Below are positions 27,353 to 38,199 of a DNA stretch of 64,000 bases, piece after piece. The first letter of the stretch is position 1. Every line of letters begins with the position of its first letter. Below the pieces are notes generated by a model, which worked only from the letters and a program-made list of their open reading frames with translations, did not search any database and was not told the origin of the DNA. This DNA is from Acidobacteriota bacterium (GTDB lineage Bacteria; Acidobacteriota; Terriglobia; Acidiferrales; UBA7541), in NCBI GenBank assembly GCA_013289955.1, contig JABCYZ010000001.1, positions 62,001 to 126,000 of the forward strand, in the 5' to 3' direction. The translations under genes were made by a program, and so were the position numbers.

Positions 27353-30300
27353 ATGGTCAGAATGAGTCTTGGGAGAACGACGAATCGATGGGAGGCGAAG
27401 ACTATGGGGTTGCAAAACGGCTTGGGGCAATTGGCGCGGCGGCTGGCGGGGTTGGCGGTCATGCTCGCGGCAGTATGGATGATTTGCGTTCCTGCGGCGT
27501 GGGCCCAGGTTCCGACGGGTTCAATCACCGGGACGGTGAAAGATGCTCAAGGTCTCCCGATCGAAGGAGTTACGGTCACACTAACCAACCAGGAGACGAG
27601 CGCGACGTTTACGTCTGTCACCGCGTCGGCAGGAGGATATCAGTTTGAACATATCGACTACGGCTTGTACAAGGTAGATGCGTCTAAGGAGGGTTTCAAG
27701 CTCGGAGAGGTAACTGGAATCAGGCTGGACGCATCGACGGTGTACTCGGTTAAGCCCATCGTCTTGGAGCTCGGTTCGAAGAGCGAGACGGTTGTGGTTG
27801 AGGGCGGAGCGGAGCTCGTGAATACCACCAGCGCGGAAGTTACCGGGACGGTGGAGAAGCAACAGATCAACGATCTGCCAATCTTGAATCGCAACCCGAT
27901 GGCCCTTCTGGATCTCCAAGCAGGCGTCGCGAATAGCGGCCCCGGCCTTGGCGCCATGATAGTCACGACGATCAACGGGCAGCGCTCGTCCTTCTCGAAT
28001 GTCACCATCGATGGGATCAACATCCAGGACAACTTCATCCGTTCCAATGACCTCGACTTTACCCCGAATTTGCCTTTCAACAGTCAGGCGCAGGAGTTCA
28101 CCATAATTAACCAGAACTCCGACGTAGAAAACGGGGGCGGGGCTTCCCAGGTCAGCATCGTAACGCCAAGGGGTACGAATGCGTTTCACGGGGAAGGATT
28201 CTGGTATTACCGCTCAAATGCCTGGGCAGCAAACCAGTGGTTTAATGACGCGAGCGGCGTGCCGTTGGCGGGCCTGCTACAAAACCAGGGTGGTGGAAAT
28301 CTCGGCGGGCCGATCAAGAAAGACAAACTCTTCGTCTATGGCTACTATGAGTTGTTGAGAGAGCGCGCGAAGTCCCCGAACGATGCCACGGTGTTAAGCC
28401 CGACCATCCTTGCGGCGTTAAATAGCGCGACTCCCACCCTGCCGTTCACCTACCAGCCTGTGGACGCCACGACCGGGGTTGCCGATGGGCCTCCTCAAAC
28501 GGTAAATCTGCTCACGATGTCAAACACCGCGAGGGGCAACCCCGTTTTTGATTCCGGTGGAAACTACGTTAGCGGTGCGCCGGTGTTCACGCCGGACGCG
28601 GCCATGATCGCGCTCCTCAAGAGGATGCCAACCACTTTCAACAACACTCGCGTCGGCGACGGCGTGAATTTGCTAGGGGATCAGTTAAATGCGCGGTCTA
28701 ACCAGACGCAGGACAATTACGGCTTCCGGGTGGATTACAACGCCAACAGCAAAAATACGATTTCGGCAACGTATTCCTGGAACCGGCAAGTGGTGGACCG
28801 GCCGGATATCGATACATCCTTCGACACGGTTCCACTGGTGCAAAACAACGACTCGATCAAGTTCCTAGCCACCTCGTGGCGATGGAACCCTCGGTCGAGT
28901 CTGACAAACGAAGTGCGGTTCGGTATGGACATTGCACCTGCTTACTTCACGACATCGCAGAACTTCGGCGCAGGGTATGTTCTGAATGACGGTACGTTGC
29001 CCTTTACTGACCCGAATCCCAATTTTCTGCCGCAGGGGCGTGACACGCACACATGGTCCTGGCAGGACAATGCCAATTGGATCAAAGGAAATCACACGAT
29101 CAAGTTTGGCACTCAGATCCAGCGTGTGACGATTTATGCCACTAACTCCTCGGGGATCTACCCGAGTTACAATCTGGGCTTCAGCGCGAACAACCCTTAC
29201 GGTCCGCAGCCCTCAGATTTTCCAGTGCCAAACACCAGCAGTGACACGGTCAGCACAAGCGCGCTAACAAATGCCACCAACATTCTACAGAGTATTGCGG
29301 GCATCTTGGATACAGTGACACAAACGTATAATGTGAAGACTCAAACCTCAGGGTTTGTTCCGCTGGTCGCACAGAACCGAAACTATCGCCAGAATAACAT
29401 CGCGTTCTACTTGGGGGATAACTGGCGAATCACCCATAAACTCACCCTCACTTACGGAACGAGGTATGAATATTACAGCCCCGTAGACGAGAAGAACGGA
29501 CTTGTACTTTTGCCGCAGATTCCTGCGGGGCAGACTCTCCAGCAGACGATGTTGGGCGATGCCACAGTCAACTTTGCGGGCGGCCCAAGCAGCAGAGGCC
29601 TTTATAACCACCGCCTGGCGCAGTTCGCTCCAAACATCGGGCTGGCGTGGGATCCGTTTGGCAATGGGAGGACTGCCGTTCGTGCGGGTTTTAGTGTCAA
29701 TTACGTGAATGACGCGTTTTTTACCGCAGCGAATAACGCGGCGGCGGGAAACCCGGGTTTGGGTGCCACAGTGACCAATGCCGGTGCAAATGGACAAGGA
29801 CTTTTCGGTCCAACGGTTAGCAACCCCGTCGGCGCTCCGGCTCCTCCCTTTCAAGTCCCGATTGATTTCCTGACAGAGGTTATTAATACGGGCGATTTCG
29901 TTGGAGGCGTCGCTGGATATGCCATTGATCCCAACTTAAAGACGCCCTATGTGCAGCAATGGAATTTGAGCGTTCAGCGAGACATCGGCTGGAACACCTC
30001 GTTGACGGTCAGTTACGTGGGCAATCACGGCGTGGGTTTGTTCCGTGCGATTGATCTCAACCAGTTGCTCTTGACGCAAAATGGCTTCCTGGCCGATTTC
30101 AATCGCGCTAGGTCGAATTTGTTCCTAACCGGCAATCCACAGTGCACAACGGCTCAGAATCCCAATTGTCAGGCGTTGACCGTATTTCCGAATCTGGCTT
30201 TGGGCGGACTGATTACCAACCCCACCATTGAAAATCTTATTCTGACGGGCCAGGTAGCGACGCTTTCAACCCTCTACCATGAGGACGGATTCGACCAAGG

Positions 30301-31222
30301 GAACAATCCGCTTCCGGGCCCGAGCGATCCAGTCGAACTGTTTCCGAACCCGTATATCATGGGGGCGGACGTGCTGAAGAACACTTCGTTCTCGACCTAC
30401 AACGCTGGGGTCGTGGAACTTCGTCGCCGGTTCAACCGTGGATTGTACTTCCAGGCGAATTACACCTACAGCAAGACGATGACGGACTTTGGAGGATCGC
30501 AATCGCAATTCGAGCCGTTCCAGGACAACGCCCGGCCACAGCTCGAGAAGCAGCGTGCGCCTTTTGACCTAACACACGCCTTCAAGGCGAACTTTACGTA
30601 CGAGCTGCCGCTTGGCAGGGGCCATAGGCTTTTTGGATCTAGAAGTCGAGTCATGGGCCTGCTCACCGATGGTTGGCAGACCAGTTCCATCTTCACCTGG
30701 CAGAGCGGAGCGCCGTTCTCGATCCTCTCACAGTGGGGATCCTTTAACCGACGCGACACAAACAACACTGCTTTTGCGACCGAGTCGCACCAGCAGATCA
30801 GCAGTCAGCTCGGGGTATTCAAACAGCCGAACGGCACTGTATACCTCATCAATCCTGACTTGGTTTCGCCCAATGGCACTGGGGTACCGTCAACGGCCCA
30901 ACTGAGCTGCGTTCCGGCTGTTACCGGCGGCTTCTGCGATCCACAGCCCGGTGAGGTCGGCAACCTGCAACTTGACGCGTTCAACGGACCAGCTTACTTT
31001 GACTGGGACCTTTCCGCGGGGAAAGACTTCAACATCACGGAGCGCTTCAAACTGACTTTCAGGACAGAAGCGTTCAACGTGTTGAACCACCCGGTCTTCA
31101 GTGTGGCCGACCAGGCGGCGGGTGCTAACCAGATGCTCATCAACTCGACCACTTTCGGCCAGAGCACCAGCACCGTTTCGTCGCCGCGCATTCTGCAGAT
31201 GTCGTTGCGGCTGACGTTCTAA
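27353..31222 (+). CDS. TonB-dependent receptor, Oar-like, with carboxypeptidase-regulatory domain
   Basis: 1289 residues. A long signal peptide ends near WAQVP (about residue 51). The next domain (GSITGTVKDAQGLPIEGVTVTLTN) is a carboxypeptidase-regulatory-like beta sandwich, followed by a plug-like region (TINGQRSSFSNVTIDGINIQD) and a large beta barrel ending in a C-terminal Phe (MSLRLTF). Acidobacteria carry many such Oar-type outer-membrane receptors, thought to import large carbohydrates or peptides. The ATG at 27353 follows AAGGAATCTGCAA; an ATG at 27404 is possible. A terminator-like hairpin follows the stop. The ligand is unknown. Confidence 0.92.
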   Translation: MVRMSLGRTTNRWEAKTMGLQNGLGQLARRLAGLAVMLAAVWMICVPAAWAQVPTGSITGTVKDAQGLPIEGVTVTLTNQETSATFTSVTASAGGYQFEHIDYGLYKVDASKEGFKLGEVTGIRLDASTVYSVKPIVLELGSKSETVVVEGGAELVNTTSAEVTGTVEKQQINDLPILNRNPMALLDLQAGVANSGPGLGAMIVTTINGQRSSFSNVTIDGINIQDNFIRSNDLDFTPNLPFNSQAQEFTIINQNSDVENGGGASQVSIVTPRGTNAFHGEGFWYYRSNAWAANQWFNDASGVPLAGLLQNQGGGNLGGPIKKDKLFVYGYYELLRERAKSPNDATVLSPTILAALNSATPTLPFTYQPVDATTGVADGPPQTVNLLTMSNTARGNPVFDSGGNYVSGAPVFTPDAAMIALLKRMPTTFNNTRVGDGVNLLGDQLNARSNQTQDNYGFRVDYNANSKNTISATYSWNRQVVDRPDIDTSFDTVPLVQNNDSIKFLATSWRWNPRSSLTNEVRFGMDIAPAYFTTSQNFGAGYVLNDGTLPFTDPNPNFLPQGRDTHTWSWQDNANWIKGNHTIKFGTQIQRVTIYATNSSGIYPSYNLGFSANNPYGPQPSDFPVPNTSSDTVSTSALTNATNILQSIAGILDTVTQTYNVKTQTSGFVPLVAQNRNYRQNNIAFYLGDNWRITHKLTLTYGTRYEYYSPVDEKNGLVLLPQIPAGQTLQQTMLGDATVNFAGGPSSRGLYNHRLAQFAPNIGLAWDPFGNGRTAVRAGFSVNYVNDAFFTAANNAAAGNPGLGATVTNAGANGQGLFGPTVSNPVGAPAPPFQVPIDFLTEVINTGDFVGGVAGYAIDPNLKTPYVQQWNLSVQRDIGWNTSLTVSYVGNHGVGLFRAIDLNQLLLTQNGFLADFNRARSNLFLTGNPQCTTAQNPNCQALTVFPNLALGGLITNPTIENLILTGQVATLSTLYHEDGFDQGNNPLPGPSDPVELFPNPYIMGADVLKNTSFSTYNAGVVELRRRFNRGLYFQANYTYSKTMTDFGGSQSQFEPFQDNARPQLEKQRAPFDLTHAFKANFTYELPLGRGHRLFGSRSRVMGLLTDGWQTSSIFTWQSGAPFSILSQWGSFNRRDTNNTAFATESHQQISSQLGVFKQPNGTVYLINPDLVSPNGTGVPSTAQLSCVPAVTGGFCDPQPGEVGNLQLDAFNGPAYFDWDLSAGKDFNITERFKLTFRTEAFNVLNHPVFSVADQAAGANQMLINSTTFGQSTSTVSSPRILQMSLRLTF

Positions 31223-31259
31223 CTAACCAACCCTTCGGGGGTAACTGCGGGGGATCTGA

Positions 31260-31298
31260 GCCGGGCACTCCCAGTGTGGGAATGTCCGGCTTCTTGTT
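31260..31298 (+). terminator. Intrinsic terminator-like hairpin after the TonB receptor
   Basis: GCCGG..CA.TCCCA pairs with TGGGA..TG.CCGGC around a GTG loop with few mismatches, then TTCTTGTT. It lies about 40 bp after the receptor stop codon. Confidence 0.6.
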
Positions 31299-31340
31299 AA
31301 GGGCCCGGCCTATCCGACGAATTCGGCCGAGTGCTTTCCA

Positions 31341-32420
31341 CTAGAGATTCTTTAGGTGTGCGAGGCGGAACGGCGAGCCGAGGTGTTCGCGCAGGTCGAG
31401 CCAATGCTCTTCCGGGATGGTGGCGAAAACTTCGACGACTTTGGGGTCGAATTGTGTGCCGGAGCAGCGGCGAATCTCTTCGCGGGCGTGGGGCATGGGG
31501 AGAGCCTTGCGGTAGGGCCGGTCGCTGATCATGGCGTCGAGAGAATCGGCGATGGTGAAGATGCGGGCTCCCAGAGGGATTTGGTCACCTTTGAGGCCGC
31601 GCGGGTAACCGGTGCCGTCGAAGAACTCTTGGTGAGCAAGGACGATTTCGGCGGCATCGCGAAGGAATGGGATGCGGATGAGCATGTTGTAGCCGATTTC
31701 GCAGTGCTTGCGCATGATTTGTTTTTCGTCGTCAGTGAGAGGACCGGGTTTGCGCAAAATTCCGTCGGGAATCGCCATTTTGCCGATGTCGTGGAGGAAA
31801 GCGGCTCGCGCGAGAATGGGCAGGTAGTGATTGGGAACGGGCATGGCCTTGGCGATAGAAATGGTAAAGGCCGTGACGCGCTGGCAATGGCCTTCGGTCT
31901 CGGCGTCCTTTAAGTCAAGCGCGCTGCCAAGGGCTTCCAGAGTGTCGTCGTAGGATTGTTCGAGCTGAGCGATCGCACCGGTGAGCTGCGCCGTACGCTC
32001 CTCGACCTGTTGTTCAAGCTTGAGCTGGTAACTGCGGTTTTCGGCGACCAGGCGGCGGTGCTGAAGGGCGCGGCCTACGCCGAGGAAGAGTTGGTCTTTC
32101 TCGAAGGGCTTGAGGATGTAGTCGTAGGCGCCTCGGCGGATGGCTTCTAGAGCCGTGGAGATGTCATGAATGGCGGTGACCATGATGACCGGGACTTCGG
32201 GGTCGTATTCGCGCAGCCAGTCCAGCAGCTTGATGCCGTCCATTTCGGGCATGATCATGTCGCTCAGGACCAGGTCCGGCGTGGACTTTTTGACTTGCTC
32301 TTGAGCAGCGCGGCCATTGCTCACGGCCGTGCAGCGATAGCCTTTCGATTCGAGCATGGTGGAAACGACTTCTCGAATCGCTTCTTCATCATCCACGACC
32401 AGGATTTGTTCTAGCTCCAC
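31341..32420 (-). CDS. Response regulator with HD-GYP domain
   Basis: 359 residues. Residues about 5-120 form a receiver domain (ILVVDDEEAIREV, phosphoacceptor Asp in LVLSDMIMPEMDG, Lys in YILKPFEKDQL). A coiled-coil linker precedes an HD-GYP domain: FLHDIGKMAIPDGILRKPG, EFFDGTGYPRGLKGDQIP and IADSLDAMISDRPYR, with the HD pair and a GYP triplet intact. The expected activity is hydrolysis of cyclic di-GMP under phosphorylation control. It is divergent from a large hybrid sensor kinase, its likely partner. Confidence 0.92.
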   Translation of the reverse strand: MELEQILVVDDEEAIREVVSTMLESKGYRCTAVSNGRAAQEQVKKSTPDLVLSDMIMPEMDGIKLLDWLREYDPEVPVIMVTAIHDISTALEAIRRGAYDYILKPFEKDQLFLGVGRALQHRRLVAENRSYQLKLEQQVEERTAQLTGAIAQLEQSYDDTLEALGSALDLKDAETEGHCQRVTAFTISIAKAMPVPNHYLPILARAAFLHDIGKMAIPDGILRKPGPLTDDEKQIMRKHCEIGYNMLIRIPFLRDAAEIVLAHQEFFDGTGYPRGLKGDQIPLGARIFTIADSLDAMISDRPYRKALPMPHAREEIRRCSGTQFDPKVVEVFATIPEEHWLDLREHLGSPFRLAHLKNL

Positions 32421-32603
32421 GAGTGTTTGCCCCTACCGCCATTATACGGGACGGCACAGGGTGATTGTCGTGGCCTTGCCCATTCAGAAAATAGCATGTT
32501 AGCGTCGAAGGAAGCTCCAAGAAGGCATTGTGCCGTCCACTCTAAGGGACCCAGGCTTTGTGGCATCGGAAAGACGGCCGTCCAGGCCGGGAGGCAGCGC
32601 ATC

Positions 32604-35600
32604 GTGTTGGTGAACCAAGGCCTGCTCGGTATCGCTTTCTTTGAGGCGACGGCGTTCATCATTCTGCTAGTCCTCTTCTTCATTTTTCAGCGGGATCACA
32701 TCAATAGATACTTCCGCTTGTGGTTTGCAGGTTGGAGTTTTTTCACCGCGGCATCGCTGTGCGAGGTAGCCATGGTGAGCCGCAATCTGCCGGAATTGTG
32801 GATAGTGGTCGTGATGGGAAGAGTAACGGCGATGCTGCTGTTCTCCGCCTCCGTGGTGCAATTCACGACTCGGGAGGGGAAGCGCAGCTGGCCAATCTTG
32901 CCGCTTGCTGGCGTGGTTTTGTTCGGAGTTTATTACTTTCAGCGCAGCGTGGCGCCGGACTATGCAAACGTGGCCTGGGGAACGACGCTGCTGGTGAGCG
33001 GAGTGTGGCTCTGGGCGGGAATGGTGCTGTGGAGGTCGCCCCTCTTAAAGCGGGGGCACGGCGTGCGATTGCTGGAGGGTGTGTTTTTATTGACAGGCTT
33101 GCATGGAATGGATCGTCCAATGTGGCCGCAGCACCCGTATTTCTTGTTGCGGGTGGCGTTTGACCACTTGCTGGGTGTAGCGCTGGGAATCGCCATGGTC
33201 GTCGTGGTGCTCGAGGGCGCGCGTTCGCGAACGGTTGAGCTCAATGAGAAACTTCGGCGTCTCACGCTGCTGACGACGGCCAGCACGCAAACGCTGTCTG
33301 TGCAAGATGTGCTGGACCGCGTGCTCGCGCATCTGGTGGAGAGTCTCGGAGCGACGCACGGACTTGTGCGGCTGCTCGAAGGCGAAGGAGACAAAGCGCA
33401 ACTTGTGGTGCACGCCTCCGTAGGCTTTCAGCGGGACTACCTCGAAAAGTACGGAAGCCTATCAACGAAGATGCCGTGGGCGCAGCGAGTTTTGCACAAG
33501 GACTGCGAGTTCTTCCGCCTGGAAGACGAACCGGATCCCCATGTGCGCCACAGAATGGCGGAGGGCGGCATCGGCAATAGCATCACGATGGCGCTGCCGG
33601 GAAAAGATGGACCGCTCGGGATTATCGCAATCGGATCGACGCGTAACGAGCAGTTTCAGGCAGACGAAATTGCCTACCTACTGAATATTAGCAACCTGCT
33701 GGGGTTGACTCTGCAAAATGTGCGCTTGTTCGAACAAGTGGCTACTGTGCAGCAGCAATGGGCTTACACGTTTGATTCGATCGGCGATCCCATCCTTGTT
33801 CACGATCGCCAGGGACGAATTCTGCGTTGCAATTTACGTTTGGGGCATCTGCTGGCCAGGGATTCACAGGCGTTGCTGGGGCGCAGTGTGACCGACCTGC
33901 TCGCGCGAAAGAATCTGTCGTATGAGGTGTGCCCATATTGCGAGGGTGTCGCGGGAGAAGGAGATGAGACTGATCCCTGGCTGCAAGGCTATTTTCTTGC
34001 GTCGAACTCGACGTTTACGGATCCGGCCGGAAACTTGCTAGGGACAGTGCATGTCCTGAAAGACATCACGGAAAGAAAGCGCGCGGAAGAAAAATACCGG
34101 ACGCTGGTCTCCAGCGTTCAGGAAGGCGTTTTTATATCCACGCCGCAAGGGCGATTCCTAGATTTCAATGATGCCATGATGCGCATGACGGGATTCGAGA
34201 CGCGCGAAGAATTGTTGGGTGCCGATATTCCTGGCGCGATGTACGCAAATCCGGCGGACCGCGAGCGGCTGAAGAAGCTCCTCCAGGAACACGGCACGGT
34301 AGCGGACTTTGAATTCGAGATGAGGCGCAAAGACGGCGAGATTCGCACCGTACTGGAGTCCTCCATCGCGGTTAGAGACACGGCGGGGAACGTCACGGCG
34401 TATCAGGGGTTTCTGCTGGATATCACGGAAAGAAAGCGCGCGGAGCAGGAAATCCGGCGGCGCAACCGGGAACTGCTGGTATTGAACTCCATTGGACAAA
34501 CGTTGATGGAGTCGATGGACTTAAGCGATTCGCTGCATCGAACTCTGCGGCAGATGGCGGAACTGTTCAGCCTGGATGCCTGCGCGCTATACCTGTTTGA
34601 CGAGGAAGGGACAAAGATCCGCCGCGTGGCGGCCGTGGGGCACCGCTCCGAGTACGCCAGGAATTTTCCCCCGGTTACTCTGAAGCCGGAGCTGCTCCAG
34701 CACATCAAGGCCGTGCATGCGACGTTTCTTTCCGTCCAGGGACTGCCGCTTCCCGCGATCTTTCGCGAAGCGCAGAGAAAAGAAGAACTTCTGTCCGCCT
34801 ATATCGTGGTTCTCTGGTCGAAGGACCGCGTCATTGGCGGTTTGACCGTTGGGAGCCGCACGCCAAAGGAGTTCTCACCGGCCGACGTCAACCTGCTGAT
34901 CGCTGTGGGCAGCCAGCTTTCCAGCGCTATTGAACGCACCACACTTTACGAGGAAGCGCGGCAGGCATACGACAACTTGCGGCGCACGCAGGAGCAGCTC
35001 CTGCACAGCGAAAAGATGGCCGCCGTCGGCCAGCTGATTTCCGGCGTGGCCCACGAGCTGAACAATCCGCTCACGGCCATCCTCGGCTACAGCCAATTGC
35101 TCACCTCGAGCGGGCAGATGGGGCCGCAAGGCATTGAATACTCTGAAAAACTCTACAAGCAGGCCCAGCGGACCCACCGCATCGTGCAGAATTTGCTGAG
35201 TTTCGCCCGACAACACAAGCCGGAACGCGTGCCTGTACAGCTTAATCTCATATTGGAAGAGACACTCGCGCTACGCGACTACGATTTGCGGATGAATCAC
35301 ATTCGCGTCCACTTGGAGCTTTCTCCGGACCTTCCCTATACATCGGCGGATCCCCACCAACTGCAGCAAGTTTTTCTGAACATGGTCAACAACGCAGTGG
35401 ACGCCATGCTGGAACATACCAATGAAGGGGATCTGTGGGTGCGGACGGGAGCCAAAGAGGAACGGCTGTTCATCGAATTTACCGACAGCGGCCCAGGAGT
35501 AAAGGATGCGTCGAGGGTCTTCGATCCCTTCTACACGACCAAGCCAGTTGGCAAGGGCACCGGACTGGGTCTGAGCATCTGTTATGGAATCATCACGGAG

Positions 35601-36116
35601 CATGGTGGATCTATCCGCGTGCGTAACGTTCCTCCGCGCGGAGCTTCGTTTACGATTGAAGTGCCCTATCAACCGGTGAGAGCAGCGAAGGCTCCCGAAG
35701 CTAGCCAGGCGGTGGACCAGGCAAGGGAAGGCCGCATCCTTCTGATAGATCAGGACGATTCGGTTCTGGAAGCTGTTCGAGCCATCCTGCTCGAGAGAGA
35801 GCATGAAGTCCAGACGGCAAAGACTGCCGCGGATGCCATGGCCCTTCTCGAAAAGCAACAGTTCGATCTGGTGCTGGCGGACCTGGACCTTTCCGGCACC
35901 GCCGGACGCAACATACTTCATGACTGGATTCTGGCACGCAGACCGGGACTGGCGAAGCGTTGTGTGTGGATGCGCGGAGTCGCTCCGCTCGGGCGTCCTC
36001 CGGAGGAGACGCCACGGAACGGGAATCGCATCCTTCAAAAGCCGTTTAAGGCCGCGGAATTGTTGGCCGCGGTGGATGGCGCGCTAGGGAGTATCCAGAC
36101 CGCGCCCGTCGTGTAG
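32604..36116 (+). CDS. Membrane hybrid sensor histidine kinase with GAF and PAS domains
   Basis: About 1170 residues from the GTG at 32604, chosen because GGGAGG lies nine bases upstream and the first helix follows at once; the frame runs up to an ATG at 32427. Order: six to seven N-terminal helices, GAF, PAS with a CPYC pair (near 33930-33945), a second PAS, a second GAF, HisKA with [13 protein letters not shown], an ATPase domain ([21 protein letters not shown]), and a C-terminal receiver (LLIDQDDS, Asp in [10 protein letters not shown], Lys in LQKPF). All phosphotransfer residues seem intact. It probably senses redox or a small ligand and signals to the divergent HD-GYP regulator. The 3' end overlaps the next gene by 33 bp, convergently. 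Confidence 0.9.
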   Translation: MLVNQGLLGIAFFEATAFIILLVLFFIFQRDHINRYFRLWFAGWSFFTAASLCEVAMVSRNLPELWIVVVMGRVTAMLLFSASVVQFTTREGKRSWPILPLAGVVLFGVYYFQRSVAPDYANVAWGTTLLVSGVWLWAGMVLWRSPLLKRGHGVRLLEGVFLLTGLHGMDRPMWPQHPYFLLRVAFDHLLGVALGIAMVVVVLEGARSRTVELNEKLRRLTLLTTASTQTLSVQDVLDRVLAHLVESLGATHGLVRLLEGEGDKAQLVVHASVGFQRDYLEKYGSLSTKMPWAQRVLHKDCEFFRLEDEPDPHVRHRMAEGGIGNSITMALPGKDGPLGIIAIGSTRNEQFQADEIAYLLNISNLLGLTLQNVRLFEQVATVQQQWAYTFDSIGDPILVHDRQGRILRCNLRLGHLLARDSQALLGRSVTDLLARKNLSYEVCPYCEGVAGEGDETDPWLQGYFLASNSTFTDPAGNLLGTVHVLKDITERKRAEEKYRTLVSSVQEGVFISTPQGRFLDFNDAMMRMTGFETREELLGADIPGAMYANPADRERLKKLLQEHGTVADFEFEMRRKDGEIRTVLESSIAVRDTAGNVTAYQGFLLDITERKRAEQEIRRRNRELLVLNSIGQTLMESMDLSDSLHRTLRQMAELFSLDACALYLFDEEGTKIRRVAAVGHRSEYARNFPPVTLKPELLQHIKAVHATFLSVQGLPLPAIFREAQRKEELLSAYIVVLWSKDRVIGGLTVGSRTPKEFSPADVNLLIAVGSQLSSAIERTTLYEEARQAYDNLRRTQEQLLHSEKMAAVGQLISGVAHELNNPLTAILGYSQLLTSSGQMGPQGIEYSEKLYKQAQRTHRIVQNLLSFARQHKPERVPVQLNLILEETLALRDYDLRMNHIRVHLELSPDLPYTSADPHQLQQVFLNMVNNAVDAMLEHTNEGDLWVRTGAKEERLFIEFTDSGPGVKDASRVFDPFYTTKPVGKGTGLGLSICYGIITEHGGSIRVRNVPPRGASFTIEVPYQPVRAAKAPEASQAVDQAREGRILLIDQDDSVLEAVRAILLEREHEVQTAKTAADAMALLEKQQFDLVLADLDLSGTAGRNILHDWILARRPGLAKRCVWMRGVAPLGRPPEETPRNGNRILQKPFKAAELLAAVDGALGSIQTAPVV

Positions 36117-36689
36117 CGTTGACGTAAGCTTTGATGCCAGGGCAGCACTCTCTCCAAGATTCTTCATGGCGGTTTCCAATCGAATCGACAGCCTGCTCAC
36201 TACTTCGCTCAAAGAGCCCAGCTCGGGAAGAGGAGCGATTCCGAAAAAGAATTTGATACGGATTATTTCATAGCGCAGGGAAAACGCCAGGCCCATGCGG
36301 AGCCGCGCGAACTCTTCGGCGGCACCGACTTGTGGCGACATCGCGGCAATGACGCGCGCCAAGCGCCACAACTTCAGGAAATCGGCGCGTATGCAGGCCA
36401 GATAGGCCAGTGCAATTCTTCGGCGCTCCTTGCGCACCCTCTTCGTCAACTTCGGCAAACCGCGCAAAGCGAGGAACTCGAAGTCTTTTCTGTCGATGGC
36501 CTGTCGCACTTGTGGAAAATAAGCGACGTGACGCTGGCCCCATTCTTCGTTCGAGGCGAGATCGTCATCCGGCTTATTAAGTTTCCGAGGATCACGCAGG
36601 ACCCAGACGAGCACAACCAGCAGGAGCACTCCCACGAAGCCCATGACTAAGAGAACAGAGCTCAATGTGGACGCGCCTCCAGTTTCCAA
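36084..36689 (-). CDS. Membrane-anchored hypothetical protein
   Basis: 201 residues: one strong N-terminal helix (VLLVMGFVGVLLLVVLVWVL) then a basic, helix-rich cytoplasmic part with RVRKERRRIALAYL and a C-terminal amphipathic stretch. I do not recognise the family. It starts inside the end of the upstream 274-residue gene (28 bp overlap), so the two are co-translated. Its 3' end overlaps the sensor kinase gene convergently. Confidence 0.7.
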   Translation of the reverse strand: METGGASTLSSVLLVMGFVGVLLLVVLVWVLRDPRKLNKPDDDLASNEEWGQRHVAYFPQVRQAIDRKDFEFLALRGLPKLTKRVRKERRRIALAYLACIRADFLKLWRLARVIAAMSPQVGAAEEFARLRMGLAFSLRYEIIRIKFFFGIAPLPELGSLSEVVSRLSIRLETAMKNLGESAALASKLTSTLHDGRGLDTP

Positions 36690-37486
36690 AGTCGCATAAG
36701 CTTTTCATTGAGCCGGCGTAGCTGCTGATTGATTATCGGGGAAACGCTGAGATAGAGGGAATCCGAGTCGATATTGTGCCTGGGGAGATCCACCGGAAGA
36801 GCTTTCCACAATGCTGCCGCCCATACCACTTGAACGACAGTGAACGATAGCAGCGTCACCACCTGCCAGAGGTGTTCCGTGTACGGATTATTCCGGTACC
36901 AGATGACCTGGACGACGGTATTTATCAGAATGATAGTGCACGAATAAAAGCAAAAACCTGCCAAGAGCCACTTGTAAGCGCGAGCTACAACCACGGCATA
37001 ATAACGAATGAACAGCAGACATGCGATCACCGCGGTCGCAAAGATGAGGTGATACCCACGTTCAGCCACTACAATTGCCCAATCTACGTTCTGAACGGCA
37101 TCTAGAAAGACGAAAAAGACGACTACAGTCGAGATTCCCAGAAGAACCCGCCAGGTAAGTCCCCAGACGCCCCGGTAGGGCTTAAGGACAAGCCGGAGCA
37201 CTTCCGTCGTGGCTAACGCCTGGACGACCAAAGTCGCAGCTTCTGACACCCAACTCACAATTTGCTCGGTCGAGGAACCTTTCGCGGGATGCCAGTAGGC
37301 GATCATGACGTAAATCAATGCCGCCTGGCATATATTCAGACAGACGTAGGTGGCGAAAAACGGGAGCTTTCGGAAATTCCCTTTCAGGACGAGAAGTGCC
37401 AGCACCGCGAGCTGGGCAAGGACACTGCAGGCCCATAACCCTTGCACATAGAGAGGCATTCCATTCATGGAAGGGAATCCTAGCAT
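36662..37486 (-). CDS. Polytopic membrane protein of unknown function
   Basis: 274 residues with seven hydrophobic segments and a short charged C-terminal tail (RRLNEKLMRLWKLEARPH). No catalytic motif is visible. An in-frame ATG at 37468 has AGGA nine bases upstream and may be the true start. Downstream it overlaps the 201-residue gene; upstream, 285 bp away on the same strand, lies the decapeptide-repeat gene, so a functional link is possible but unproven. Confidence 0.7.
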   Translation of the reverse strand: MLGFPSMNGMPLYVQGLWACSVLAQLAVLALLVLKGNFRKLPFFATYVCLNICQAALIYVMIAYWHPAKGSSTEQIVSWVSEAATLVVQALATTEVLRLVLKPYRGVWGLTWRVLLGISTVVVFFVFLDAVQNVDWAIVVAERGYHLIFATAVIACLLFIRYYAVVVARAYKWLLAGFCFYSCTIILINTVVQVIWYRNNPYTEHLWQVVTLLSFTVVQVVWAAALWKALPVDLPRHNIDSDSLYLSVSPIINQQLRRLNEKLMRLWKLEARPH

Positions 37487-37771
37487 GTCTTAACTGCCCG
37501 GTAAACAAGACAGTTGTGGTCGTAGCCGTAACTGGCGGCGACTGGACCGCAACAGCGAGTAGCGGCGCGCTGGCTGAAGTCATTCGCTGCAAAAGACGCG
37601 AAGCCGCGGACACAATCCTGAGAGGTGACTGGTAACAAAAAGATTCGGTGATTGTGTTTTGGTGGGCGCGAAGGAGAGACGAAACCAGTATTAGACTTCT
37701 CTCAGAAATGGCACTCCGCAACTCGCCCTCTCCTCAAAGACGAGTTGCGGAGGCATGAGGTTTTGAAGCGT

Positions 37772-38101
37772 TCAGGCCGTCTGTATCGGAGGAGTCGGAA
37801 GCGGAAGAGGCGATCCGCTCCTGCTGGCCATACTCACGCCTGGCGGCGTGGGAAGTGGAAGGGGCGAACCACTTACGGAGAGGACGCCGAGACCTGGAGG
37901 AGTGGGCAGCGGAAGCGGTGAGCCGCTGGCACGGAGAGCGCTCGGTGGCGTAGGTAAGGGAAGAGGGGATCCGCTTAGAATGGCAACGGAATCTGCGGCA
38001 GCGCGGTTACTGGATAAGTGTTTGACCGAGCTATTAACAGGGAGTAGGATCGAAATCACTAAAAGACAAAGTGACAGGCGAATCGAGATGATCTTTTTCA
38101 T
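37772..38101 (-). CDS. Secreted mini-protein with four SGSPLPLPTPP-type repeats
   Basis: 109 residues. A basic start and hydrophobic helix (KKIISIRLSLCLLVISILLP) form an export signal. The mature part carries four exact copies of GSPLPLPTPP, mostly as SGSPLPLPTPP, split by 7-10 residue variable spacers. AGGAGG lies nine bases before the ATG at 38101, which I prefer over the frame opening at 38128. Codons differ between copies at most positions while the peptide is identical, showing selection on the protein. It could be a secreted Pro-rich structural protein, a precursor of small peptides, or a polyproline ligand. Family not recognised. Confidence 0.75.
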   Translation of the reverse strand: MKKIISIRLSLCLLVISILLPVNSSVKHLSSNRAAADSVAILSGSPLPLPTPPSALRASGSPLPLPTPPGLGVLSVSGSPLPLPTPPGVSMASRSGSPLPLPTPPIQTA

Positions 38102-38166
38102 GGTGGAAAGCCTCCTGCGTCCAACCATGAAAGAGAATCGGAAGTACTGACCGTAATGGTCTAAAA

Positions 38167-38184
38167 CGTTCCGTCTGCGGAACG
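38167..38184. promoter_or_regulatory. Perfect inverted repeat CGTTCCG-TCTG-CGGAACG
   Basis: Seven-base arms around a four-base centre in the 98-bp space between the divergent repeat-peptide gene and the 38200 gene. It may be an operator or an RNA hairpin in the leader. Confidence 0.45.
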
Positions 38185-38199
38185 GGGCCGTGGGTAACT

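Noticed and set aside
37787..37975. Non-coding tandem repeat or CRISPR
   Set aside because: The copies differ at the DNA level but agree at the protein level, with an export signal and a strong ribosome binding site; it is coding.
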